Part shown: piece after piece, positions 6,579-13,501 of the stretch
How the letters are laid out: each line of letters opens with the position of its first letter
How positions within the stretch are numbered: the stretch's first letter is position 1
IMG/VR virus record: IMGVR_UViG_3300045944_000160
Coordinates: 1 to 26,012 of that record
DNA: 26,012 nucleotides
Direction: 5' to 3' (one strand)
Origin: a virus
Program-made: the position numbers and the translations under genes
Notes under the pieces: generated by a model
Database searches by the model: none
What the model was told of the DNA's origin: nothing
The model's input: only the letters and a program-made list of their open reading frames with translations

Positions 6579-6803
6579 ATGGCCCGACGACCGTTGAATC
6601 AGATCACCGACGACCGCGCGGCGCGGCGCTTCCATCAGATCGCCGTGCTCGAGCAGCAGCTCACGATCAAGCGGAGCGATCTCGCCGCGGCGAAGGCGCA
6701 CGTCAAAGAGTTACAGACGGAAGCCGACGGCGTGCTCGCGCGGTTGCGGGCCGCGGCGCGCGACGACGGCGAGCTGCCGCTCTTCGACCTGGATGAGAGC
6801 TGA
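6579..6803 (+). CDS. small coiled-coil protein, 74 aa
   Basis: GGAGGA precedes the ATG at an ideal distance, the best ribosome site of the early region. Residues 14-62 form a long amphipathic helix with heptad-like leucine, isoleucine and valine spacing (IAVLEQQLTIKRSDLAAAKA onward), followed by an acidic tail LPLFDLDES. No family is recognised. It starts one base after the preceding stop. Confidence 0.6.
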   Translation: MARRPLNQITDDRAARRFHQIAVLEQQLTIKRSDLAAAKAHVKELQTEADGVLARLRAAARDDGELPLFDLDES

Positions 6804-6805
6804 CG

Positions 6806-6886
6806 GTGACGCTGCCGCTGGTGATTCTGGTCGCCGCGCTGATCGTGCTGATTCTGGCGGCGCTGAGTAACGGGAAACGCCACTAA
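6806..6886 (+). CDS. tiny single-span membrane peptide, 26 aa
   Basis: A GTG start at 6806 opens a frame VTLPLVILVAALIVLILAAL, then SNGKRH and TAA. It encodes one continuous hydrophobic helix with a short basic end, the expected form of a small inner-membrane peptide with the C-terminus in the cytoplasm. It fills the gap between two well-supported genes. A weak GAGAG lies upstream. It could be a holin-like or lysis-related peptide, but the call rests on hydrophobicity and position alone. Confidence 0.45.
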   Translation: MTLPLVILVAALIVLILAALSNGKRH

Positions 6887-6898
6887 GGAGATTCGCGC

Positions 6899-7591
6899 AT
6901 GGCTCACGACGTCCCCCTAATCGCCCCGAACGAAGAAGACGAAATCGCCCGCACGATGGCCGAGCACCCCGAGATCGACACGATGGACGAGGAGGCGCGC
7001 GGCGAGATCATCCAGATCACGGCGGCCCGGCTGAACGGCCATCGCGATCGCCCGTGGGGACGGAAGGCGCGCACCGACAATCCGGCCGATCCGCAGCTCA
7101 ACACCGACGCGATCACTTACAAGCGGCCCGATGGGCTGTTCGAGATCATCGACGTGATCTCGGGCGTCGACGGGTCGGCGACGTGGGGCGAATGCGGCGC
7201 CTTTGCCGACGGCGAAAACGGCTACTGGTACGCGGTGCCGGGCGACCAGCAGGGCGGCGGCGGCAGCGGACTCGAGGCGCTGGCGCAACGACTCGACGTC
7301 CTCGAGCTCGAGGTCGAGGCGCTGGGGGACCAGGTCGCCGCCCATGACCAGCGGCTGGCCGCGCTCGAGGCGGCAGCCGGACAGCCCCTGCATTGCCACG
7401 GGCCGGTCGATCTGCCGATCGTGCTCGAGAGTCTGACGTCCCTGCGTGCGCGCGGCGATATCAACGTCGCCGTGACGCCAGGCGAAGCGACGCCGCCGGA
7501 TCCGCCGAGCGATTCAGGCACGTCGCTCGCCGACGTCGTCGTGCTCAAGCGCGTGCTCGATCGAATTCGGCCGGAGCAGACTGGAGGCTAA
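6899..7591 (+). CDS. unknown protein with coiled-coil region, 230 aa
   Basis: The ATG follows AAGGAG. The N-terminal 50 residues are acidic and helical (a run with DEEARGEIIQITAARLNGH). Residues 75-115 form a small beta-rich part (RPDGLFEIIDVISGVDGSATW, AFADGENGYWYAVP). After a Gly-rich linker GGGGSG, residues 122-158 are a clear coiled coil (LEALAQRLDVLELEVEALGD, QVAAHDQRLAALEA). The tail is Pro- and Asp-rich. The mixture suggests a structural or scaffold-like accessory protein, but no family is recognised. It lies before the HNH gene and terminases. Confidence 0.6.
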   Translation: MAHDVPLIAPNEEDEIARTMAEHPEIDTMDEEARGEIIQITAARLNGHRDRPWGRKARTDNPADPQLNTDAITYKRPDGLFEIIDVISGVDGSATWGECGAFADGENGYWYAVPGDQQGGGGSGLEALAQRLDVLELEVEALGDQVAAHDQRLAALEAAAGQPLHCHGPVDLPIVLESLTSLRARGDINVAVTPGEATPPDPPSDSGTSLADVVVLKRVLDRIRPEQTGG

Positions 7592-7594
7592 TGC

Positions 7595-7726
7595 ATGGTC
7601 ACCGTCGATCTCGTCCTGCTGATCCTGGCGCTGGTGTGTTTCGTGGCCTCGGCCGCCGGCGTCTCGAGCCGGGTCAACCTGCAGAGCGCCGGCCTGGCCT
7701 TCTGGGTCTTATCGCTGATCCTGTAA
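7595..7726 (+). CDS. small two-helix membrane protein, 43 aa
   Basis: The translation MVTVDLVLLILALVCFVASA, then AGVSSRVNLQSAGLAFWVLS and LIL contains two hydrophobic segments joined by a short polar turn (SSRVNLQ). The pattern RVNLxxxGLAxWVLSxLI recurs in small membrane proteins of tailed phages. GGAGG lies about ten bases before the ATG at 7595. The TAA overlaps the ATG of the HNH gene (TAATG). A holin role is possible from size and topology, though no endolysin is seen nearby. Confidence 0.6.
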   Translation: MVTVDLVLLILALVCFVASAAGVSSRVNLQSAGLAFWVLSLIL

Positions 7727-8064
7727 TGCCGATCGGCCCGCCGTCCCCGTGTCGCGTCCCTGGCTGCGCCGCCATGCAGCCCTGTCCGACGCATCGCCGC
7801 GCCCGCGCCGGCACGGGCGACGACTGGCACGGGTGGTACCTGCTCGCGCGCTGGAAGCACCCCGTCTACGGGCTGCGCGCGCAGTGCCTGCGCCGGGATC
7901 CCCTGTGCGTCGAGTGCAAGCGGCGCGGGATCGTCACTCCGGCGACCGATGCCGACCACGTGGTCCCGCATCGGGGCGATCTGTGGCTGTTCTGGAACCT
8001 GAGCAATTTACAGGGCCTGTGTTCCACGTGTCACGGGCGCAAGAGCGCGCGGGATATGGGATGA
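7726..8064 (+). CDS. HNH endonuclease, 112 aa
   Basis: The protein has an HNH nuclease core: CVEC at 61-64, the catalytic DHVVPH at 77-82, asparagines at 91 and 94, and CSTCH at 99-103, the two CxxC knuckles binding a structural zinc. Residues 9-20 hold further cysteines (CRVPGCAAMQPC). HNH proteins of this size commonly lie beside the terminase genes of HK97-like phages and stimulate DNA cleavage during packaging. Here it is 1.4 kb upstream of the small terminase. The TAATG overlap with the preceding gene sets the start. Confidence 0.88.
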   Translation: MPIGPPSPCRVPGCAAMQPCPTHRRARAGTGDDWHGWYLLARWKHPVYGLRAQCLRRDPLCVECKRRGIVTPATDADHVVPHRGDLWLFWNLSNLQGLCSTCHGRKSARDMG

Positions 8065-8067
8065 CCC

Positions 8068-8292
8068 GTGAACACGATCGCCGTCGTCCTGACGCCGGGC
8101 GGCCTGGGCTCGCAGCTGCTGATCAACGGGGTCGACGTGTCAGACGCGTGTCATGCAGTGGAGATCCACGCCCAGGTCGGGGAACCGACGACCGTCGTCG
8201 TCACGCTGATCGGGTCGGTCGAGCTGATTACGGACGTCGACCACGTGGTGATCGTGAAGGAACGGACCCGAGGATGGAGTGAAGAGGCCTAA
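8068..8292 (+). CDS. small phage protein of unknown function, 74 aa
   Basis: A GTG start at 8068 gives a beta-rich protein (IAVVLTPGG, LLINGVDVSDACHAVEIHAQ, VGEPTTVVVTLIGSVELI). Its IxGxDVSxxxxxVxxxxxxGxPTxVxLTL pattern resembles small proteins often found just before phage terminase genes. No enzymatic motif is present. It begins three bases after the HNH stop. Confidence 0.6.
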   Translation: MNTIAVVLTPGGLGSQLLINGVDVSDACHAVEIHAQVGEPTTVVVTLIGSVELITDVDHVVIVKERTRGWSEEA

Positions 8293-8297
8293 CGTTT

Positions 8298-8495
8298 ATG
8301 CGGTTCCGCTATGCCGTGTCGTTCGAGAGTGATCTCCGGCCAGTCCAGACCGTCCGCGGCGAGTTCGATCGAGATGACCCCGAGAGCGCCTTGAAATCCG
8401 CGGCCTTTCTGGCGTTCAAGTCGGCGCCGCGTGGCGTGTACCGCTCGTGGGTGATCTGCGTGGAGCACGTACCCGGCGAGGGGGCCTCACCATGA
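8298..8495 (+). CDS. small protein of unknown function, 65 aa
   Basis: This is a single small alpha/beta unit (MRFRYAVSFESDLRPVQTVR and further to WVICVEHVPGEG) with no motif I recognise. It lies five bases after the previous gene and overlaps the next by four (ATGA at 8492), which supports translation, but there is no clear ribosome site. Confidence 0.5.
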   Translation: MRFRYAVSFESDLRPVQTVRGEFDRDDPESALKSAAFLAFKSAPRGVYRSWVICVEHVPGEGASP

Positions 8496-8701
8496 GCGAC
8501 AACCAACAAGAGCGAAATGTGCGCGGCCCGTCAACCCCGCAAACCAACAGAGATTTCGGCCCGGAGCTGCGCGAATTATTGGCTCAATTTGTGGGTTTCC
8601 TGTCGGGCGATGTCCCAGAACTACATCACGTGGAAGTGCCGAGGCTGGCTGAGTCGATACCGCGGTTCCTGTCGGCCAAGGGGGAACCCTCGGCGGGGTG
8701 A
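8492..8701 (+). CDS. small protein of unknown function, 69 aa
   Basis: The sequence has a polar N-terminus followed by an amphipathic helical part (ELRELLAQFVGFLSGDVPEL, HHVEVPRLAESIPRFL). The ATGA overlap with the preceding gene fixes the start; the open frame upstream to 8447 is shadow. I recognise no family. Confidence 0.5.
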   Translation: MSDNQQERNVRGPSTPQTNRDFGPELRELLAQFVGFLSGDVPELHHVEVPRLAESIPRFLSAKGEPSAG

Positions 8702-9112
8702 ATGGGGAACCCGAGGCCGAAGGGGGTGGGCATGGGGCGACCGGTGCGGGGGTGGGGGATGCACAAGGTTAGGGGGGGGTGGTCTCGGGGGGCGGCCCGG
8801 GCGGCCCTGAATCGCCCAGACCTGTCGGGGCGGGACGTGGACCTGACCCCCGAACCGTCGAACCGCGGGCGCCTGATCCACCCGGCGATCGCCATGCAGC
8901 ACCCGTGCTACTGGCACGTCTACCGGGTCGAGCTCGTGCCCGACGCTCGGCCCCGGCATGTGCTCATCGCCGAGTGTCAGACCGAGCATGAGGCCTTCAT
9001 GGTGGCCGACCTCGAGGCCTGGCAAGTCGTGATCAGTCGGTGGGGTGACCGGCGGGCGCCGTTCTATTCGTTCCGACCGCCGCGACCGGCCGTGGCCTGC
9101 GAGCTGCCGTGA
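8702..9112 (+). CDS. unknown protein, 136 aa, with an unusual G-rich start (alternative start 8894, 72 aa)
   Basis: The last 72 residues (MQHPCYWHVYRVELVPDARP onward, with an EAFMVADLEAWQVVISRW segment) look like a normal small domain. The first 64 residues are encoded by a very G-rich strand and read as Gly/Arg/Pro-rich low complexity (GVGMGRPVRGWGMHKVRGGW). If the first ATG is used, the gene starts immediately after the preceding stop. If the ATG at 8894 is used, 8702-8893 is a noncoding G-rich segment. Neither start has a strong ribosome site. No function is suggested. Confidence 0.5.
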   Translation: MGNPRPKGVGMGRPVRGWGMHKVRGGWSRGAARAALNRPDLSGRDVDLTPEPSNRGRLIHPAIAMQHPCYWHVYRVELVPDARPRHVLIAECQTEHEAFMVADLEAWQVVISRWGDRRAPFYSFRPPRPAVACELP

Positions 9113-9419
9113 CTGAAATCTGTACACCGGGGGACACGACAAATGTTTGCGGCCGACGTCGTCGGATACCCCCCCCGCCCCCACGAAGCGAAATGCTGCA
9201 AATCCTTAGCAATTTTGCATGGTTTCGCCTCAAAAACACTGAGGAAATTCGCGAGTTTTGAGGTCTGAAAGTGCCAAATTCCTTAGGAAATCTGCACGGG
9301 TTTAGCGGGGCGTTTGGCACTGGTTTTGGCGCGGGTGGCGGGTGTGTCAGATTTGGGACACGCTCGGGTCAGGTGACCCACGACCGGCCGTGGGCCACGG
9401 CATAGCGAGGGGAGCCATC
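9113..9419. other. structured noncoding region upstream of small terminase; candidate cos/pac site
   Basis: This 307-bp stretch has no convincing gene and is more AT-rich than its flanks. It holds an inverted repeat AGTGCCAAA (9270-9278) / TTTGGCACT (9313-9321), another CCTCAAAA (9228-9235) / TTTTGAGG (9256-9263), and a near-direct repeat CAAATCCTTAG (9199-9209) / CAAATTCCTTAGG (9275-9287), the second containing the palindrome TTCCTTAGGAA. The position directly before terS is where cos or pac sites lie in many HK97-like phages. A promoter for the late operon could also lie here. I could not pick one out. Confidence 0.45.
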
Positions 9420-9860
9420 ATGGCTGGTCGACCTGGCCGGAGCGGCGGCCACAACCGCCTCGATCCGGCGACGCATCTGCTCCGGGGGACGTTTAACCCG
9501 ACCCGGCACCAGGCCGCCCTCGAGACCGACCAGCCGGCCTGGGCGCCGGCCCCGGGCCAGCTGAAAGGGCTAGGGCCGGCCGGGCGGGCGCTGGTCAAGC
9601 GGCTGCGGGCGATCTACCAGTGCTCCCCGGTCGAGGGTGAATTGCTCGTCGAGGCCGCAATGGCGACGGATCGCTTGGCGCAGATCCGGGCGCTGCGGGC
9701 GGCCTGCGCGGACACCAAGCTCCTGTTGCGGCTCAATCGGGATGAGCAGCAATGGCAGCGCCAGTTGACGATGCTGCTGCAGACGCTGCGCGTGCCGACG
9801 TCCGGGCGGGTCGTCGCCGGAGCACCGCCCCCGTCGAAATGGGCCGGCACGCTGAAGTAG
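9420..9860 (+). CDS. terS: terminase small subunit, 146 aa
   Basis: MAGRPGRSGGHNR at the N-terminus is typical of P27-like small terminases in HK97-type phages, which bind the packaging site and recruit the large subunit. The rest is largely helical (GPAGRALVKRLRAIYQCSPV, EGELLVEAAMATDRLAQIRA), consistent with the oligomerising and DNA-binding helices of the family. GAGGGGAG precedes the ATG at 9420. The open frame upstream to 9342 lies in the candidate packaging site. It is followed after 47 bp of hairpins by terL. Confidence 0.82.
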   Translation: MAGRPGRSGGHNRLDPATHLLRGTFNPTRHQAALETDQPAWAPAPGQLKGLGPAGRALVKRLRAIYQCSPVEGELLVEAAMATDRLAQIRALRAACADTKLLLRLNRDEQQWQRQLTMLLQTLRVPTSGRVVAGAPPPSKWAGTLK

Positions 9861-9923
9861 TGCCGCGTTAGGCACAGTCCGAGGAGTGCCCCGCGCTCGG
9901 GGCGTGAGTGCCATGCGTGGCAC
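9860..9923 (+). other. three tandem hairpins over the terL start
   Basis: Between terS and terL the sequence can form three adjacent stems: GTGCC/GGCAC (9860-9864 with 9871-9875), GCCCCG/CGGGGC (9888-9893 with 9898-9903), and GTGCCA/TGGCAC (9908-9913 with 9918-9923). The last one contains the proposed GTG start of terL. The element GTGCC recurs at 9860, 9886 and 9908. The stems could set the level of TerL translation or be a protein-binding site. Confidence 0.4.
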
Positions 9924-11455
9924 GCAAGACGGAAAGCGCCGCCTCGCGCGCGGTGCGGCTGATCAACAACCTGACGCACACCGGCGACTATGCCGGGCGG
10001 CCGTTCACGCTGCGCCCGTGGCAGGAGCGGCGGATCGTGCGCCCGCTGTTCTCGACCGGCCCGGACGGCCTGCGCCGCTACCGGACCTGCCTGTTGATGC
10101 TGCCGCGCAAGAACGGGAAGACCGAGCTGGCGGCGGCGATCGCGATCTACTCGCTCCTGTTCGACGGGCAGACCGGCGGCGAGATCTACCTGGCCGCGGC
10201 CGACCGGGAACAGGCGGGGAAGGTGTTCGGGGCGATCGTGGCGATGCTGCGCGCCGACCCCGAGCTCGAGGCCGAGGTCGAGATCATCGAATCGCAGAAG
10301 CGGGTCGTGCATCGGCGCTCGGGGTCGTTTGCGAAAGCGATCAGCGCTGAGGCCTACAGCAAACACGGGTTCAATGCGTCGACGATCATCTACGACGAGC
10401 TGCACGCCGCCCCGAATCGCGAGCTCTGGGACGTGCTCGCGACCTCGCAGGGCGCGCGGCTGCAGCCGCTCTTGATTGCGATCTCGACGGCGGGCTATGA
10501 CCGCCACTCGATCCTCTACGAGCTCTACGCGCACGCCAAGCGCGTCGAGGCCGACCCGACGATCGACCCGACGTTTCTGCCGGTGATCTTCGAGGCGGCG
10601 GTCGACGCCGACTGGAAAAACGAACAGGTGTGGAAAGCCGCGAACCCCGCGCTCGGGGATTTCCGGTCGCTTGAGGACATGCGGATCCTGGCGAAGCGCG
10701 CCCAGGAGATTCCCGCGCAGGAGAACACGTTCAGAAGGTTGTACTTGAACCAATGGACCGAACAGGCCGCGCGCTGGATCACGCTCGACGCCTGGGACGC
10801 GTGCCGCGTCGACGCGACGCCCGACTATCACCGGCCGTGTTTTGTCGGGCTCGACCTGTCGACGACGACGGATCTCACGGCGCTGGTCGGCGTCTATCCC
10901 GGCGGCGACGGGTTCGACGTGCGCGCGTGTGCGTTCATGCCCGAGGCGCGGATCCGGGAACGCTCAGCCCGCGAGCGCGTGCCCTACGACGAGTGGGTGC
11001 GCCGCGGCTACCTCGTCGCGACGCCGGGCACGGTCGTCGACTACGAGCGCGTGCGGGCGCAGCTGCACGCCTGGGACGCCGACGGGTCGATCCGCGAGGT
11101 CGCGTACGACCCCTGGAACGCGACGGATCTCGTGACGCGGCTGCAGGAGCAGGACGGTTTGACTTGCGTGCCGATCCGGCAGGGGTTCGCGAACCTGAGC
11201 GCGCCGACCAAGTCGCTCGAGAAGGCGATTCTCGCGCGCACGCTCCGGCACGACGGCCATCCCGTGCTGCGCTACTGTGTCGGGAACGTGGCGATCGAGC
11301 AGGACGCCGCCGGCAACGTCAAGCCGTCCAAGAAACTCTCGACCGAGCGGATCGACCTGGTCACGGCGCTCGTGAATGCGATCGATCGGTTCGATCGGCG
11401 CTCGACCGCGCCGGCGCCGAGTTATGCGATTTACGTCTTTGGAGGCGCGTCATGA
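9908..11455 (+). CDS. terL: terminase large subunit, 515 aa
   Basis: This is the ATP-driven packaging motor and genome-cutting nuclease. Walker A is LPRKNGKT (65-72), Walker B is TIIYDELH (159-166) with D163 and E164, and the coupling motif is ISTAG (192-196). In the RNase H-like nuclease half, acidic metal ligands are visible at D316 (VGLDLSTTTD), D401 (AYDPWNA) and D483 (ERIDLVTAL). Length and motifs fit the Terminase_1 (YmfN-like) family of HK97-type phages. The start is a GTG at 9908 or 9917, and GAGGAG lies further upstream before a hairpin. The stop overlaps the next ATG (ATGA). Confidence 0.95.
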   Translation: MPCVARKTESAASRAVRLINNLTHTGDYAGRPFTLRPWQERRIVRPLFSTGPDGLRRYRTCLLMLPRKNGKTELAAAIAIYSLLFDGQTGGEIYLAAADREQAGKVFGAIVAMLRADPELEAEVEIIESQKRVVHRRSGSFAKAISAEAYSKHGFNASTIIYDELHAAPNRELWDVLATSQGARLQPLLIAISTAGYDRHSILYELYAHAKRVEADPTIDPTFLPVIFEAAVDADWKNEQVWKAANPALGDFRSLEDMRILAKRAQEIPAQENTFRRLYLNQWTEQAARWITLDAWDACRVDATPDYHRPCFVGLDLSTTTDLTALVGVYPGGDGFDVRACAFMPEARIRERSARERVPYDEWVRRGYLVATPGTVVDYERVRAQLHAWDADGSIREVAYDPWNATDLVTRLQEQDGLTCVPIRQGFANLSAPTKSLEKAILARTLRHDGHPVLRYCVGNVAIEQDAAGNVKPSKKLSTERIDLVTALVNAIDRFDRRSTAPAPSYAIYVFGGAS

Positions 11456-11646
11456 TCGAGCGACGCTCACGCCCCCGCGGGCGGCCCCGCCTGGATCCGA
11501 CGGATCACTGCGTGAGCCTGACGATCACGCTGTCGTCGACGCAGTTCGCGGCGCTCTGCCGGCGCGCGCTCGAGGCTGACCGCCCGGTGTCCGCGCAGGT
11601 CCGCGCCGAATTAAAACAAGAGAAAAATCGACACGAGCCCGGCTGA
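11452..11646 (+). CDS. small ribbon-helix-helix-like protein, 64 aa
   Basis: After a basic N-terminus (MIERRSRPRGRPRLDPTD) the sequence CVSLTITLSSTQFAALCRRA, LEADRPVSAQVRAELK has the strand-helix-helix order of Arc/CopG-type proteins. The overlap with terL (ATGA) supports the start. Such a small DNA binder between terminase and capsid genes is not standard. It could be a late regulator or a packaging accessory. No close family is recognised. Confidence 0.55.
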   Translation: MIERRSRPRGRPRLDPTDHCVSLTITLSSTQFAALCRRALEADRPVSAQVRAELKQEKNRHEPG

Positions 11647-11664
11647 GGTCTACGCTCCCGGGCC

Positions 11665-13494
11665 ATGCTGACCCGGGCCTATGCGGTCCTCGACGTCAAA
11701 TCCGCCGACGACGAGGCGCGCGTGATCGAGGGGATCGTGACGACCCCCGAGCCCGATCGCCGCGGCGACACGCTCAATCCCAAAGGCGCCGAGTTCACGC
11801 TGCCGATGCCCTTGCTCTGGCAGCACGACATGAGCCGGCCGATCGGCGAGGTCATCGCCGCGACCGTCACCGACGCCGGCATCGCGATTACCGCCAAGCT
11901 CGCGCGCGTCAGCGAGGCCGGCGCGCTCCGCGATCGGCTCGACGAGGCCTGGCAGTCGATCAAGGCGCGCCTGGTGCGCGGCCTGTCGGTCGGGTTCAAG
12001 CCGATCGACGCGACCCCGCTGAAGAAGGGCGACCCGTTCGGCCCGCTGCGGATTACCCGCTGGCATTGGGCCGAGACCTCGGCCGTGACGCTGCCGATGA
12101 ACGTGGCCGCCACGATTACCACGATCAAAAGTGCCGCGCTCGGCACGCTCGACCCGTCGCCCCGCGCCCGGGGCTCGAGACCGACCATGCAGACCTTTGC
12201 CGAACGAATCGCCGCGCGCGAGACCACGCGCGCCGACGTGATTGCCAAGATGACCGCGCTCGCCGACGGCGCCGACCCGCTGACCACGCTCGAGGAGGCT
12301 GACGCCGCGAAATACAGCGAGTGGAGCGCGCAGGTCAAATCCCTGGACGCCGACCTGGCGCGGCTGCGCGAGCTCGAGACGCTGAACAAAAGCCAAGCGG
12401 CGCCGATCCCGGCCGACCGCTCCGGGCTCCCGGTCGTCGCGGTCAAGGCCAATGTCCCGCCCGGCACCACGTTCATTCGCACGGCGATGGCGCTCGTCCA
12501 GGGGAAGGGCGATTCGATGCGCGCGATCCATTTCGCGCAACGGTTCAAGGACAGCACGCCCGAAGTCGAGCTGATGGTCAAGGCGGCGGTCGCCCCGGGC
12601 GACACCTTGACGCCGGCCTGGGCCGGCGTGCTGGTGCAGATCCGGAACGCCGAGAACGAATTTCTCGAACTGCTGCGCCCGGCGACGATCCTGGGGAAAA
12701 TTCCCAACCTGCGGCGGGTGCCGTTCAACACGCAAGTCCCGCTGCAGACCGGCGGCGGCACCTACGGGTGGGTCGGCCAGGGCGCGCCGAAGCCAGTCAC
12801 GAAACTGGCGCTGACGACGGCCGCGCTGCAGTTCAGCAAGGCGGCCGGGATCATCGTCATGACCGAGGAGTTGGTCAAACTGTCGACGCCGTCGGCCGAG
12901 GCGATTGTCCGGGCCGACATGATCGCCGGGATCGCGCAGTTCCTCGACACGCAGTTTATCGATCCCGCCGTGGCCCTCGTCGCCAACGTCAGCCCGGCGT
13001 CGATTACCAACGGCGCCGGCACGGCGGCGTCGAGCGACAACGCGTCGACCGATCTCTCGACGCTGCTCGCCCACTTCAGCACGGCCGGCTATCCGCTATC
13101 GTCGCTCACGCTGATCATGAGCGAGAAGAACGCGCTGGCGATGGGCATGAAGCGCGACGCGCTGGGGAACAAGGTCTTTCCGAGCATGGGAGTCGACGGG
13201 GGATCCGCCGAAGGGATCAAGATCATCGCCTCGAATGCCGCCGGCACGAATGTCATCGGCCTGTCGGGGCCCGACATCCTGTATGCCGATGAGGGCGGGA
13301 TCAGCATCGATGTCTCGCGCGAGGCGTCGGTCCTGATGGACAGCGCCCCCATGAACCCGCCCGATGCGACGGCGGTCTACACCTCGCTCTGGCAGAACAA
13401 CCTGGTCGGGCTGCGCGCCGAGCGGATGATCAACTGGCAGCGCGCGCGCGTCCCGGCCGTCTACTACCTGACCGACGCGGTCTACACCGTCTGA
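11665..13494 (+). CDS. prohead protease fused to HK97-fold major capsid protein, 609 aa
   Basis: Residues 1-160 are an HK97-type (U35) maturation protease, with catalytic His54 in LLWQHDMSRPIGEV, Ser108 in RGLSVGFKP and Glu137 in AETSAVTLPMN. Residues 180-250 form a helical, coiled-coil delta-like scaffold segment (SEWSAQVKSLDADLARLREL). From about 265 to the end is an HK97-fold capsid subunit (FLELLRPATILGKIPNLRRV, YGWVGQGAPKPVT, ADMIAGIAQFLDTQFIDPAV, C-terminal SLWQNNLVGLRAERMINWQR). In most relatives protease and capsid are separate; a single polyprotein presumably self-cleaves during prohead maturation. I see no stop or restart between the parts. Confidence 0.92.
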   Translation: MLTRAYAVLDVKSADDEARVIEGIVTTPEPDRRGDTLNPKGAEFTLPMPLLWQHDMSRPIGEVIAATVTDAGIAITAKLARVSEAGALRDRLDEAWQSIKARLVRGLSVGFKPIDATPLKKGDPFGPLRITRWHWAETSAVTLPMNVAATITTIKSAALGTLDPSPRARGSRPTMQTFAERIAARETTRADVIAKMTALADGADPLTTLEEADAAKYSEWSAQVKSLDADLARLRELETLNKSQAAPIPADRSGLPVVAVKANVPPGTTFIRTAMALVQGKGDSMRAIHFAQRFKDSTPEVELMVKAAVAPGDTLTPAWAGVLVQIRNAENEFLELLRPATILGKIPNLRRVPFNTQVPLQTGGGTYGWVGQGAPKPVTKLALTTAALQFSKAAGIIVMTEELVKLSTPSAEAIVRADMIAGIAQFLDTQFIDPAVALVANVSPASITNGAGTAASSDNASTDLSTLLAHFSTAGYPLSSLTLIMSEKNALAMGMKRDALGNKVFPSMGVDGGSAEGIKIIASNAAGTNVIGLSGPDILYADEGGISIDVSREASVLMDSAPMNPPDATAVYTSLWQNNLVGLRAERMINWQRARVPAVYYLTDAVYTV

Positions 13495-13501
13495 GGGCCG
13501 G

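Noticed and set aside
9033-9320. Minus-strand 95-codon frame across the terS upstream region
   Set aside because: No ribosome site or known motif; it crosses the inverted repeats and the end of a plus-strand gene, and its composition (Arg/Gly/Pro runs) looks accidental.
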